From an uncultured Lentisphaeria bacterium (GTDB taxonomy: Bacteria > Verrucomicrobiota > Lentisphaeria > Victivallales > Victivallaceae), in contig CALABZ010000062.1 in the NCBI GenBank assembly GCA_937888615.1, forward strand, positions 1 to 13,461: a DNA stretch of 13,461 nucleotides. The letters are read 5' to 3'. Shown one piece after another: positions 6,250-13,461 of the stretch. Below the pieces are notes generated by a model. The model saw only the letters and a program-made list of their open reading frames with translations. It was not told where the DNA came from and searched no databases. The position numbers were made by a program, and so were the translations under genes. Each line of letters begins with the position of its first letter. Position 1 is the stretch's first letter.

Positions 6250-6477
6250 ATGAAAAAAAGCATGAAAAGACAACGCGGTCAGGCCCTGGTGGAATATATT
6301 ATCATTATCGTTATCGTCGCGATTGCGTCTCTGGTACTCCTCGGTGCATTCAGTGACCGCATCCGTACCATGATCGCCGGCGCAACCAACAGCCTGACCA
6401 ACGACAACAAGGTCAGCGTCGACAAAACATCGTTGGATTCCGCACGCGATTTGACCGAAGAAGGCATTACCAATTAA
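6250..6477 (+). CDS. Flp/type IVb-like prepilin (paralogue B)
   Basis: This 75-residue protein has the leader M-K-K-S-M-K-R-Q-R-G, predicted cleavage after G10, then Q-A-L-V-E-Y (Glu +5, Tyr +6). A helix rich in Ile and Val follows, then R-I-R-T-M-I-A-G-A-T and a charged, Ser/Asp-rich tail. It is a clear paralogue of the prepilin at 5711, with the tail being the variable part. GGAGG at 6240-6244 lies 5 nt before the ATG at 6250; the TTG at 6238 overlaps that site and is not the start. It has its own promoter-like element at 6114-6161, and a strong terminator follows the stop by 24 bp. This suggests it is made separately from panD, perhaps as the major subunit (inference). Confidence 0.77.
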   Translation: MKKSMKRQRGQALVEYIIIIVIVAIASLVLLGAFSDRIRTMIAGATNSLTNDNKVSVDKTSLDSARDLTEEGITN

Positions 6478-6501
6478 TTCCGGTCCTTTTGTACTATCGG
6501 C

Positions 6502-6538
6502 AAAACCCTATCCGCTCCCGGACAGGGTTTTATTTTTT
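6502..6538 (+). terminator. Rho-independent terminator after the prepilin block
   Basis: AAAACCCT (6502-6509) pairs with AGGGTTTT (6524-6531). TCCG and CGGA (6511-6514, 6519-6522) extend the stem inside, past one mismatch, to a 4-nt loop. A T-rich stretch follows at 6533-6538. It lies 24 bp after the prepilin stop and could also protect the glycoside-hydrolase gene from readthrough. Confidence 0.85.
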
Positions 6539-6611
6539 ACCAGCAATAGAGTGAACAAATCGACATCGTCAATCCGTCGGCCATCCCGAAACATTTCTGC
6601 AAGGAATTTTT

Positions 6612-7988
6612 ATGTCAGCATATTCTTATTTGAGCGGCAGCCATGACCTGAGCCTGCCCGACTGGGGCCCGTATTCCAAACGATTTTTCGGCATTTCACA
6701 CATCGCGGAACCGCGTCACGGCGCCCGCTTCGACTTCACCGTCGCCCCCGGCATCTACCGCCGCCAACTTGGAATCCCCGACGCCCTCCGCCCCTCCGGT
6801 TACCTGCCGTGGGATATCGATGAAGGACTGGAAAATTACTCCTACCGCCAACAGCTCGAATGGCAGGACCGTCAGTATTGCGACATCAGTTTTTCGCGCA
6901 TCGACGACCATTGCCGCCTCGTCCGCATGGAACTGGTCAACAATACCGATATCAATACCGATTTCGCCATTCATCTCCTTGCCTCACTGGAACTTCATGC
7001 GCCGCATACCGTCGAACTCCTGAACGGAACCTGGATTGACGCCGTCGCCAACTCCGGAGTGGAAACCGTGGATTCGCTCCCTACCGACGGTTTGAACTAT
7101 GACGGCTTACGCCGCCGCGAAATCCGTCTCGAAGGAACGGTCGGCGGGTCCGCCATCGGCCAGGGTTTCGGCCGGCACGAAGGCGACCGTATCCTATTCA
7201 CCCTGCCGGATCACGCCGATGGAAAATGCTATCTGCGTTATCGCTCCTCCCGCCCGCTGAAGATCAAGGTAAACGGAACCGTCCGGGAACTGCCGGCCGC
7301 CGCCATCTGGAGCATCACTGATCTCGGAATTGAAATATCCACTGAAAGCCTTGAAATCATTTCCCTCGGCGGCGGTGAGCTGATCATCGACGGCATCGCC
7401 GTCTGCCGGGAATTGCCCGAATTCGCTCCGGTAAGCCTCGGCAACCGCCCGGTGTATGACTCGCCCGGACCGGATCGGCTCCACATCCGGTATCCCGGCA
7501 TCAGGCATGGCTATGGTATCCGCTGGTATGAGAAGTCCGGTTTCGTACACCGCTATTCCGTACCGGATATCATGAAAACATTGCTGTATGACGACAGCGT
7601 TCACCAGGCGTTTCTCTCACTGCCCGACCACAACGGCGCCGATAATTTCCTCGATGTAATCCTGCAGCCGCTGGCCGTGCCTGCGAATTCATCCCGGGTC
7701 AGCTATGCCGTCATCTGCGACGGCTCGGAGGAACAGGTAAAAAATTATCTCGACAATGCTCCGGACGTCCCGGAACAGATTTACCTCGACGCGCGCTCAC
7801 GCTACTGTCCGGTTCCCACTTTCGGCCAAGGCCGGATGGGGGCGGTAACCCTGACCAACGTCGTTTACCCGACCTATGTCTGCGGTCAATATGTCCGCCA
7901 TCACAGTCCCGGACGGCGCTGGAACTGCAATTTCATTTCCATACACACCATAAAAACCAATATTCATATCCAGCGCACCCCAACGTAA
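6612..7988 (+). pseudogene. Glycoside-hydrolase-like protein, 3' end lost at the join (native sequence to about 7925)
   Basis: AAGGA at 6601-6605 lies 6 nt before the ATG. About 438 native residues remain, and the frame then runs through foreign sequence to a stop at 7988. The N-terminal part is beta-rich, with P-Y-S-K-R-F-F-G-I-S-H, P-G-I-Y-R-R-Q-L-G-I-P, L-E-W-Q-D-R-Q-Y-C-D-I-S-F-S and V-N-N-T-D. It looks like the beta-sandwich domain before an (alpha/alpha)6 catalytic barrel, as in GH63/MGH1-like or GH15-like enzymes. The last native residues, Y-V-R-H-H-S-P-G-R-R-W, resemble the opening of such a barrel. There is no signal peptide, so it may act in the cytoplasm on imported sugars. The family call comes from memory of similar sequences. 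Catalytic acids are not visible because the barrel is missing. Confidence 0.5.
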
Positions 7989-10871
7989 ATTCGAACTTAG
8001 CCCATAGGACATTTTTGGCCATGGCGAGCCTATGGTCGTTCTGTCGTTCTGATCAATTATATTATCCCCATTTAAATCCTTGAATCGAATATCTCCCGGT
8101 GAAGTACCTGAGGTTTGAAATGCATGGTTATCAATTTCTCCCTGTGTTTGAAATATCCCATCCATCACATGGCCATAAAACCCTGCAATAGGTTCTCCGA
8201 CGGTAGTTCTGGAATAAAGCCCTTCGAATATCGCTGCTTGTGAGTTACTCAACTTGGTAACCTTATTGACGTTATTTGAAATATTAGCCGATATATCATA
8301 ACTAAACTTGCCAGCTGGTTTATTTCTATAAGTCACCAACAATTCAACTCCTTTGTTATTTACATCTCCCCCGTTAACAAAAGGCGGTGTACTCACGCCC
8401 GAATATGCGGGAATGGGAACCCTAAGCAACATATTGGATGTATTTTTATTATAGTATGCGGCTGAAACAGTTACTCGGTTACCAAACCCGGTAAAATCAA
8501 TACCAAACTCTGTCTCCTTGGTCGACTCCCATTTCAAGTCAGGGTTACCAATACTTGTTGCGGCCTGACCTTGGGAAATAGCAGCGCCGAATGGATAGAT
8601 GATATTAGGCGTTACTGTGCTGGCAAAAGCATAATTCGACAAGGAATTCTGATTTCCCAACATACCCCATCCACCACGTATTTTAAGGTCATTGATAAAG
8701 GAGATGTTTTTCATGAATTCCTCATCAGAAATACGCCAACCCAGCGAAAACGAAGGGAAAGTGCCAAATCTGTTATTTTTCCCAAATTTCGATGAACCGT
8801 CTACCCGAATATTCCCCGTAAACAAATAGGTACCTTTGTAACTATAGTTTACCCTGCCTAAAAATGATAACATTCCATATTCGCCGGCACTCCCCCCTAC
8901 CTGCTGACCACTGGAAGCCAAATTCAGATACCGCAAACTCTCGTCGATATTGGCATTAACCGGTAAATTCTGACCAATTGCGAACATATTTTCGGTGCGG
9001 TTGGACAGGGCCGTAATACCCCCTAGAACATCCACATCATGGTCACCAAAGGACTTTTCATAGGTCAACGTATTTTGCCAATCCCAATTGGTGGTTTGGC
9101 TCATTTCTCTCCGAAGACTTGTTACCAGATTTCGCTGTAACGGGAAAATATCAAAAGTAGGCGTGTAGTTGTAAGAATTAGCAAAACTCAGGTTCAGGTT
9201 CATCTGACTCCTAAATCTCAACCCATTGAACACATCCGCAGTGAGATATACACTACCATTCAGGATTGGACTCTTTGTAGTATTGGTATATAGCGTCGCT
9301 TCCGCTACCGGATTTTTGTTATCCGAAAACTTGGGCAAGCCCCAAGTACCATTAGGATTTTTTACGGGAACCGTGGGATCCATATGCCAGGCACTTGGTA
9401 CCGGATTACGGTCACCAAATTCCGGAATTATGTTCCGCGTGCCATAGCTTAGGCCAATGTTTTCTCCAATGGTAACCGCTTTGTTTATTTTATACTCGGA
9501 GTTGACCCTGAAACTTAGTCTACTGTAATCTGTATTTAAAACGGTGCCTTTTTGTGTAAAATAACCACCTGATATATAATAGGTACCTTTTTCACTTCCT
9601 CCACTGGCTGATACTTCGGCATTGTGTATAGACGCAGTTCTAAAAATGGCATCTTGCCAGTTGGTACCCTGCCCCAAAGAGGCAATATCTTTAAACAAAG
9701 GATCTTTGCCGGCATTTGTTAATGCCAGGTTGTACAACTGAGCATATTGTTGTCCATTAACTAGCGGCATAGTGTTATGGACCTGTTGCATGCCCGTATA
9801 CAAATTCACTTGCACATTTGCCTTACCCGTAGACCCTTTTTTAGTGGTGATAATAACAACCCCGTTAGCTCCCTGCGCACCATAGATGGCCGAGGCCGAC
9901 GCACTTTTCAGAATTTCTATGGATTCTATCTGATTCGGATCCAAGCTGGATGGTGAAGCCCCAAGATTCCCATCGATCACATACAGCGGTTCGCTATTGT
10001 TTACAGTTCCCGCCCCACGTATACGAACCATGAGCGATGCTCCGGGCGATCCCGAATTCTGAATAATTTGAACCCCCGCAACCTTACCTTGTAATGCTTG
10101 TCCTACCTGCTGAACGGGCTGTCCCACAATGTCCTTGGGAGCCACAGAACTGATGGAGGTTGTCAAATTGCGTTTACTTTGTGTACCATAACCCACGACA
10201 ACCAGCTCTTTGAGTGCCTTCGTGTCATCACGCATCACCACATCTACTACACCTTTTGAGTTTACTGAGATTTCTTGACTCAGGTAACCAACAAATGAAA
10301 ACACCAAGCTCACCGCTCCTTCGGGAACCTGAATCGAATAATTACCATTTACGTCTGTAACAGTTCCGGTAGTGCTACCTTTGATCAAAATGTTTACACC
10401 CGGTATAGCCTCACCTTTTTCCCCCTCGGTAATTCGTCCCGTAATCGTTCGATCCACCATTTCTGATGTCTCCATACCTGCGCTTACATGACTGGTTTCC
10501 TCTGAATGGCTACCCTTTCTCGGCTCCTTTTCTTCTTTCTTCTTTTGAATAACATAACCTCCGGTACTCGTCTTTTTAAATTTAAGTCCTAATGGAGTCA
10601 ATAAACTCTCCATACTTTGCTCCACGCTTGTGTGTAAAGTGATAGTCTCAGCAGCCACTTTATAATCGTCAACCACATGATCAAAATAGAGAATATCTAC
10701 TTTATACCGCTCCTTAAAATCTTGTAACACGGTATGGAGACTTTTAAAGTTAGGTTGACTGGCTCTGGAAGCTGGCGCCCTATTTAGTTTTGCAACATAT
10801 TGTGCAAAACCTGGTTCGCCACTCGCCAAAAGCAGAGCCACCAATACAGCGGATTGAATCCTGTATTTCAT
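7797..10871 (-). pseudogene. SusC/RagA-family TonB-linked outer membrane protein, C-terminus lost at the join (native from about 7926)
   Basis: This is an outer-membrane transporter of Bacteroidota, importing glycans or peptides with a SusD partner and TonB energy. Numbered from the ATG at 10871: signal peptide about 1-24 ending G-F-A-Q; STN domain about 43-108; carboxypeptidase-regulatory-like domain about 142-215; L-V-V-V-G-Y-G at the plug start near 223; and the SusC motif YGAQGANGVVIITTKKG at 330-346. A long barrel follows, reaching D-I-R-F-K-D-L-N-G-D and G-V-Y-G-N-E-I near residue 981. Family members continue roughly another 130-150 residues, so the barrel is incomplete; the frame below 7926 is foreign. 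The STN domain implies control by a FecR-type anti-sigma factor, not seen here. The frame extends upstream to 10919, but the signal peptide fixes the start. No Shine-Dalgarno is visible, normal for this phylum. Confidence 0.9.
7920..7931. other. Junction between two unrelated genomes (probable assembly chimera)
   Basis: Plus-strand glycoside-hydrolase coding sequence is recognisable up to the R-R-W codons ending at 7922. Minus-strand SusC coding sequence is recognisable down to G-N-E-I, whose Ile codon is 7929-7931. Base composition, codon use, ribosome-site style and taxonomic flavour all change here. No transposase, integrase, tRNA, target duplication or terminal repeat lies at the join. 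Confidence 0.85.
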
Positions 10872-10934
10872 AAATGAGAAATGAGTTAAAATTGGGTTTA
10901 GAAATAGGAAATTATGCACACAAAAGAGCCATGA

Positions 10935-10973
10935 TTAAAGTTTCTCGAAACAGAAATAGCCCCGAAACTTTAA
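10935..10973. repeat. 10-bp perfect inverted repeat upstream of the SusC-like gene
   Basis: TTAAAGTTTC (10935-10944) and GAAACTTTAA (10964-10973) are exact reverse complements around a 19-nt spacer. A further GAAAC at 10947-10951 makes a smaller GTTTC-TC-GAAAC dyad inside. It lies 64 to 102 bp upstream of the SusC start, so it could be an operator, or a hairpin in the mRNA leader. An AT-rich stretch at 10975-10985 sits just upstream of it for that gene. Confidence 0.4.
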
Positions 10974-11311
10974 CTATTATATATATACGCAAATCAACTT
11001 ATCACTGATATACTTCGCCGCATCACACAGGAACAGCCCCTATTATAACACCTCTAACATGCTAGCCCAAAGGATGATGATGACGCATCCGGACTGGATA
11101 CCCTCTTCGCGCCAGCAACGATCTACTCCACAACCAGGCTACCCATTTTCTGGGGGTTGTATCATAGACGATCTCAACGAAAAAAATACTTAAGTAAACT
11201 CCCTATTATTTTCAAAAATTAAGGAATAAGTTAAATCATATTCTTCATTTAAATAGAATAGCAAAATTTTTTAATGAATTATTTTACATATACAGAATAT
11301 GTGCAGATATA
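10974..11311. other. Non-coding AT-rich intergenic region
   Basis: No gene is supported here on either strand. A hairpin is possible at 11130-11160, with ACAACC pairing with GGTTGT and CCCA with TGGG around a 5-nt loop, without a T-run. The region probably holds the SusC promoter, but no convincing Bacteroidota TAnnTTTG -7 box was found at a useful distance from the start. Confidence 0.4.
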
Positions 11312-11358
11312 CATAATAAAGGCCACAATTGCGTGGTCTCCCAACGCTCTTGTGGCCT
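11312..11358 (-). terminator. Terminator hairpin of the T9SS-sorted surface protein gene
   Basis: AGGCCACAA (11320-11328) and TTGTGGCCT (11350-11358) form a perfect 9-bp stem. An inner GCGT/ACGC pairing (11331-11334, 11344-11347) sits within the loop. Read on the minus strand, the stem is followed by tttattatg, a T-rich tail, 64 bp beyond the stop of the gene ending at 11422. Confidence 0.7.
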
Positions 11359-11421
11359 CTATATGTTTTACAAAATTAAACTTCATTAGTGAGTCCGGCA
11401 TTTTGCACCGAACTCATCGGG

Positions 11422-13461
11422 TTACAGCTTAACTATACTTCTCGATTGTTTAATTCCATTAATATTAGTTATTGTTACAACATAAATACCGGCAGGTAAA
11501 CCATTCAAATCAAGGGTATCAGCTTTCGTCCCAATTTCCTTCGAAAGTACTTTCACACCCGCACCATTATACACCACCGCAGACTGAAACTTAGTTAAGT
11601 CACCTTTAATTGTCAGTTTGTTAACAACCGGATTAGGACTTACCACAAGTTCGAACGCACCTTTTAATTCAATAGATTGTACCCTGCTCAATTCATATTT
11701 CTGGTCGAAATCAACTTGTTTCAGTTGGTAGTAAGATACACCTGACAACGGAGCCAAATCCGTAAACGTGTACTTCAAGATACCAACAGCCTCACCGTTT
11801 AATCCCATACTTTCCACCTTACCGATAACCGTCCAATCTTTCAGGTTAGCGCTGCGCATCACCTGGAATCCTTCGTTTCTGGTTTCCCCTACTGTTTCCC
11901 AGTCTACACTTACAGCCGGTTGTCCCTCTTTTTTCACCTCTTTCAATGCGAACTTTGTTAAATTCACAGGCAATGACTTATTGCAATCAGCAGGATCCAA
12001 ATGGAACGCTCTATAAAGAACCGGACATGTACCTATTTTCATCTCCACGGTGTAATCACCCGCGTCAGTGTTATCAATGCCAGTAATAGTATAGGTATTA
12101 GATGTAGCACCCGTTATTGGACTTCCATCTTTAAACCATTGATACGTTGCACTTTCTACGTTCACCAATGACATGGTTAAGTCGCTACCTGGGCACGGCA
12201 TTTTCCCACCCGCAGAATTACTTACACGAAGAGAGGAAACATCGGTTGATACCGTACCTTGCGTACCTCTTCCACAAGCATCTTCTGCGAAAACTAAGAA
12301 TGGACCCGTACCTGGCACATCATTAAAGATATTACTCGATTGCGATGCGCGAATTAAATTTTCAGGAGCGTACGAACCCTTATACAAGCTATATCTATAA
12401 GGCGCAACCCCAGAGGTTGCGTAAGCTCTAACAGTACTCGTCGTAGGCGTTCCTGGACAACTTACATTCATTAAAACATCTTCCAGCTGGATTAAATTTG
12501 ATGTTTTGGTAAATGGAATATCGTATTTACATGTTGCTGCTCCTTCTTTCCATATCTTAATAATATAATCCCCATTGGCCAATGAAGAAGTTGGTAAGGT
12601 TAAGCTAGCAGTATTTCTATCGGCTGTTTGCCTAGCCGAACCTGCTGCTGTCCCGTCCAAATTATACAACTGAGCATAAAGAAACCCAGTTGTACCCGTT
12701 GAAGAGCCATTGTAATATTCCATATTTTGAAAAGCTACATCAAGATCCGTGGACCCACAAGGGTAACTATAAGTAGCCGTCAATTGCGGAGTAGGTCTGG
12801 TTAAAGTAACTTCCTTCTCCACTACATTACCACATAGATCCGTTGTTCGAAATTTATACGTACCTAACGGTAAGTTACTTGTCTCAGGAGGGTAAGCATA
12901 ATTACTTACATTAATTTGAGTATAGGTAAAGTCGGGAATACTAACGCCTTCAGGACCACTCAAAAGATGTACAGTAATGGGGAATGCCACCGACCCGCTA
13001 GTGGTAAAGGATCTAAATATAACCCCAGAATTGCCCACACAAGCACCACGATTGTATTCTCTAATGTCCGTAGACAAAGATGGGGCAACAGATGCGTAAC
13101 TTCGACAATATACAGGCCCATCCGCACCACATGTACGTACACAAACTTGCACTGTTTGTCCATAAGGAATAGTAAAGGACTGAGTTCCACTTTGGCTTCC
13201 ATAAACCGTAGGAGTCACAGGATTCCAAGCTCCCCCTCCCACTTGATATTCAGCACCGGCAGGCATAGTAATTCCAAAAGTAGAACTAGACAATGTTCCA
13301 TATATATAACTAGATCCGCACGCATCAGGATTGACGTTTGACGGTGTAGCTAAAGCCAAAGAGATTACAGGTTTATTACGTGTGAAAGTATTTGTATAAA
13401 CCATGCCACATTCATCCGTATAATCTACTTTAAATTGTAAAGGCCAAGTTGAAATATTGTC
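11422..13461 (-). CDS. Large secreted multi-domain protein with T9SS type A sorting domain, N-terminus outside the window
   Basis: The frame is open to the right edge. The first ATG at 13404 lies within a D-E-C-G-M-V-Y-T segment that resembles the D-x-C-G module ends seen later, so it is internal. Numbered from that ATG, modules ending T-D-L-C-G-N (188-193) and A-E-D-A-C-G-R (373-379) resemble SprB-type repeats (S-G-V-A-P-Y-R-Y-S-L at 331-340). An Ig-like domain lies at about 404-470 (Y-Q-W-F-K-D-G, then D-A-G-D-Y-T-V-E). A fibronectin-like linker domain covers about 478-580. The C-terminal sorting domain is at about 584-660 (V-S-P-N-P-V-V-N-K-L ... P-A-G-I-Y-V-V-T-I ... I-V-K-L). It is probably exported by the type IX system and anchored or released at the cell surface, acting in adhesion or gliding; its exact role is unknown. 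A terminator follows at 11312-11358. Confidence 0.85.
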   Translation of the reverse strand, partial: DNISTWPLQFKVDYTDECGMVYTNTFTRNKPVISLALATPSNVNPDACGSSYIYGTLSSSTFGITMPAGAEYQVGGGAWNPVTPTVYGSQSGTQSFTIPYGQTVQVCVRTCGADGPVYCRSYASVAPSLSTDIREYNRGACVGNSGVIFRSFTTSGSVAFPITVHLLSGPEGVSIPDFTYTQINVSNYAYPPETSNLPLGTYKFRTTDLCGNVVEKEVTLTRPTPQLTATYSYPCGSTDLDVAFQNMEYYNGSSTGTTGFLYAQLYNLDGTAAGSARQTADRNTASLTLPTSSLANGDYIIKIWKEGAATCKYDIPFTKTSNLIQLEDVLMNVSCPGTPTTSTVRAYATSGVAPYRYSLYKGSYAPENLIRASQSSNIFNDVPGTGPFLVFAEDACGRGTQGTVSTDVSSLRVSNSAGGKMPCPGSDLTMSLVNVESATYQWFKDGSPITGATSNTYTITGIDNTDAGDYTVEMKIGTCPVLYRAFHLDPADCNKSLPVNLTKFALKEVKKEGQPAVSVDWETVGETRNEGFQVMRSANLKDWTVIGKVESMGLNGEAVGILKYTFTDLAPLSGVSYYQLKQVDFDQKYELSRVQSIELKGAFELVVSPNPVVNKLTIKGDLTKFQSAVVYNGAGVKVLSKEIGTKADTLDLNGLPAGIYVVTITNINGIKQSRSIVKL

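Noticed and set aside
5933..6250. CRISPR array or tandem repeat suspected from the repeated A/T-rich motif
   Set aside because: Only two copies exist, 653 bp apart, and each sits at a promoter-like position. There is no regular spacer pattern.
7797..7925. C-terminal extension of the SusC reading frame
   Set aside because: These residues are the antisense of the glycoside-hydrolase gene; the frame merely stays open across the join and is not SusC sequence.
11100..11160. Possible second join or RNA gene in the locally GC-richer part of the right intergenic region
   Set aside because: The stretch is short, both flanking genes look like the same phylum, and no tRNA or other RNA fold was recognised.

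Overview
This window appears to be two unrelated genomes joined at about position 7920-7931. The left 7.9 kb is GC-rich with strong Shine-Dalgarno sites. Its gene content (a glycoside-hydrolase tail, Flp-like prepilins with a G|QAxVEY site, an AraC regulator and a second glycoside hydrolase) suggests a PVC-type bacterium, tentatively Lentisphaerota; this is inference. The right 5.5 kb is much more AT-rich. It carries two typical Bacteroidota (Cytophagales-like) genes on the minus strand: a SusC/TonB-dependent transporter and a surface protein with a T9SS type A sorting domain. By direct count, 39 of 60 bases are G+C at 7801-7860 and 22 of 60 at 8041-8100.

Left part, all genes on the plus strand. 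First is the 3' end of a probable glycoside hydrolase (to 409). An intergenic region with several palindromes and a sigma70-like promoter follows. Then comes a tight cluster: argD (acetylornithine aminotransferase), argF (ornithine carbamoyltransferase), a single-chain iron-sulfur L-serine dehydratase, and an AraC-family regulator that overlaps the dehydratase stop by ATGA. A new promoter overlapping the regulator's stop drives panD (aspartate 1-decarboxylase). Three small Flp/type IVb-like prepilin genes follow. A 26-bp palindromic element carrying a -35 box occurs twice among them, each time with a -10 box at the same distance. A strong terminator closes this block. A glycoside-hydrolase-like gene then starts at 6612 and is cut off at the join.

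Right part. The SusC-like gene (start 10871) has a signal peptide, STN, carboxypeptidase-regulatory-like, plug and barrel regions, but loses its C-terminus at the join. No SusD partner is present; it would normally lie just beyond. A 550-bp non-coding stretch holds a 10-bp inverted repeat near the SusC start and a terminator hairpin for the next gene. That gene is a large multi-module secreted protein that runs off the right edge.

The join truncates a gene on each side and shows no transposase, integrase, tRNA or terminal repeat, so a metagenome assembly chimera is the simplest explanation. Inferences linking left-side genes to right-side genes should not be made. The most interesting biology is the panD/prepilin block and its duplicated promoter-palindrome element.
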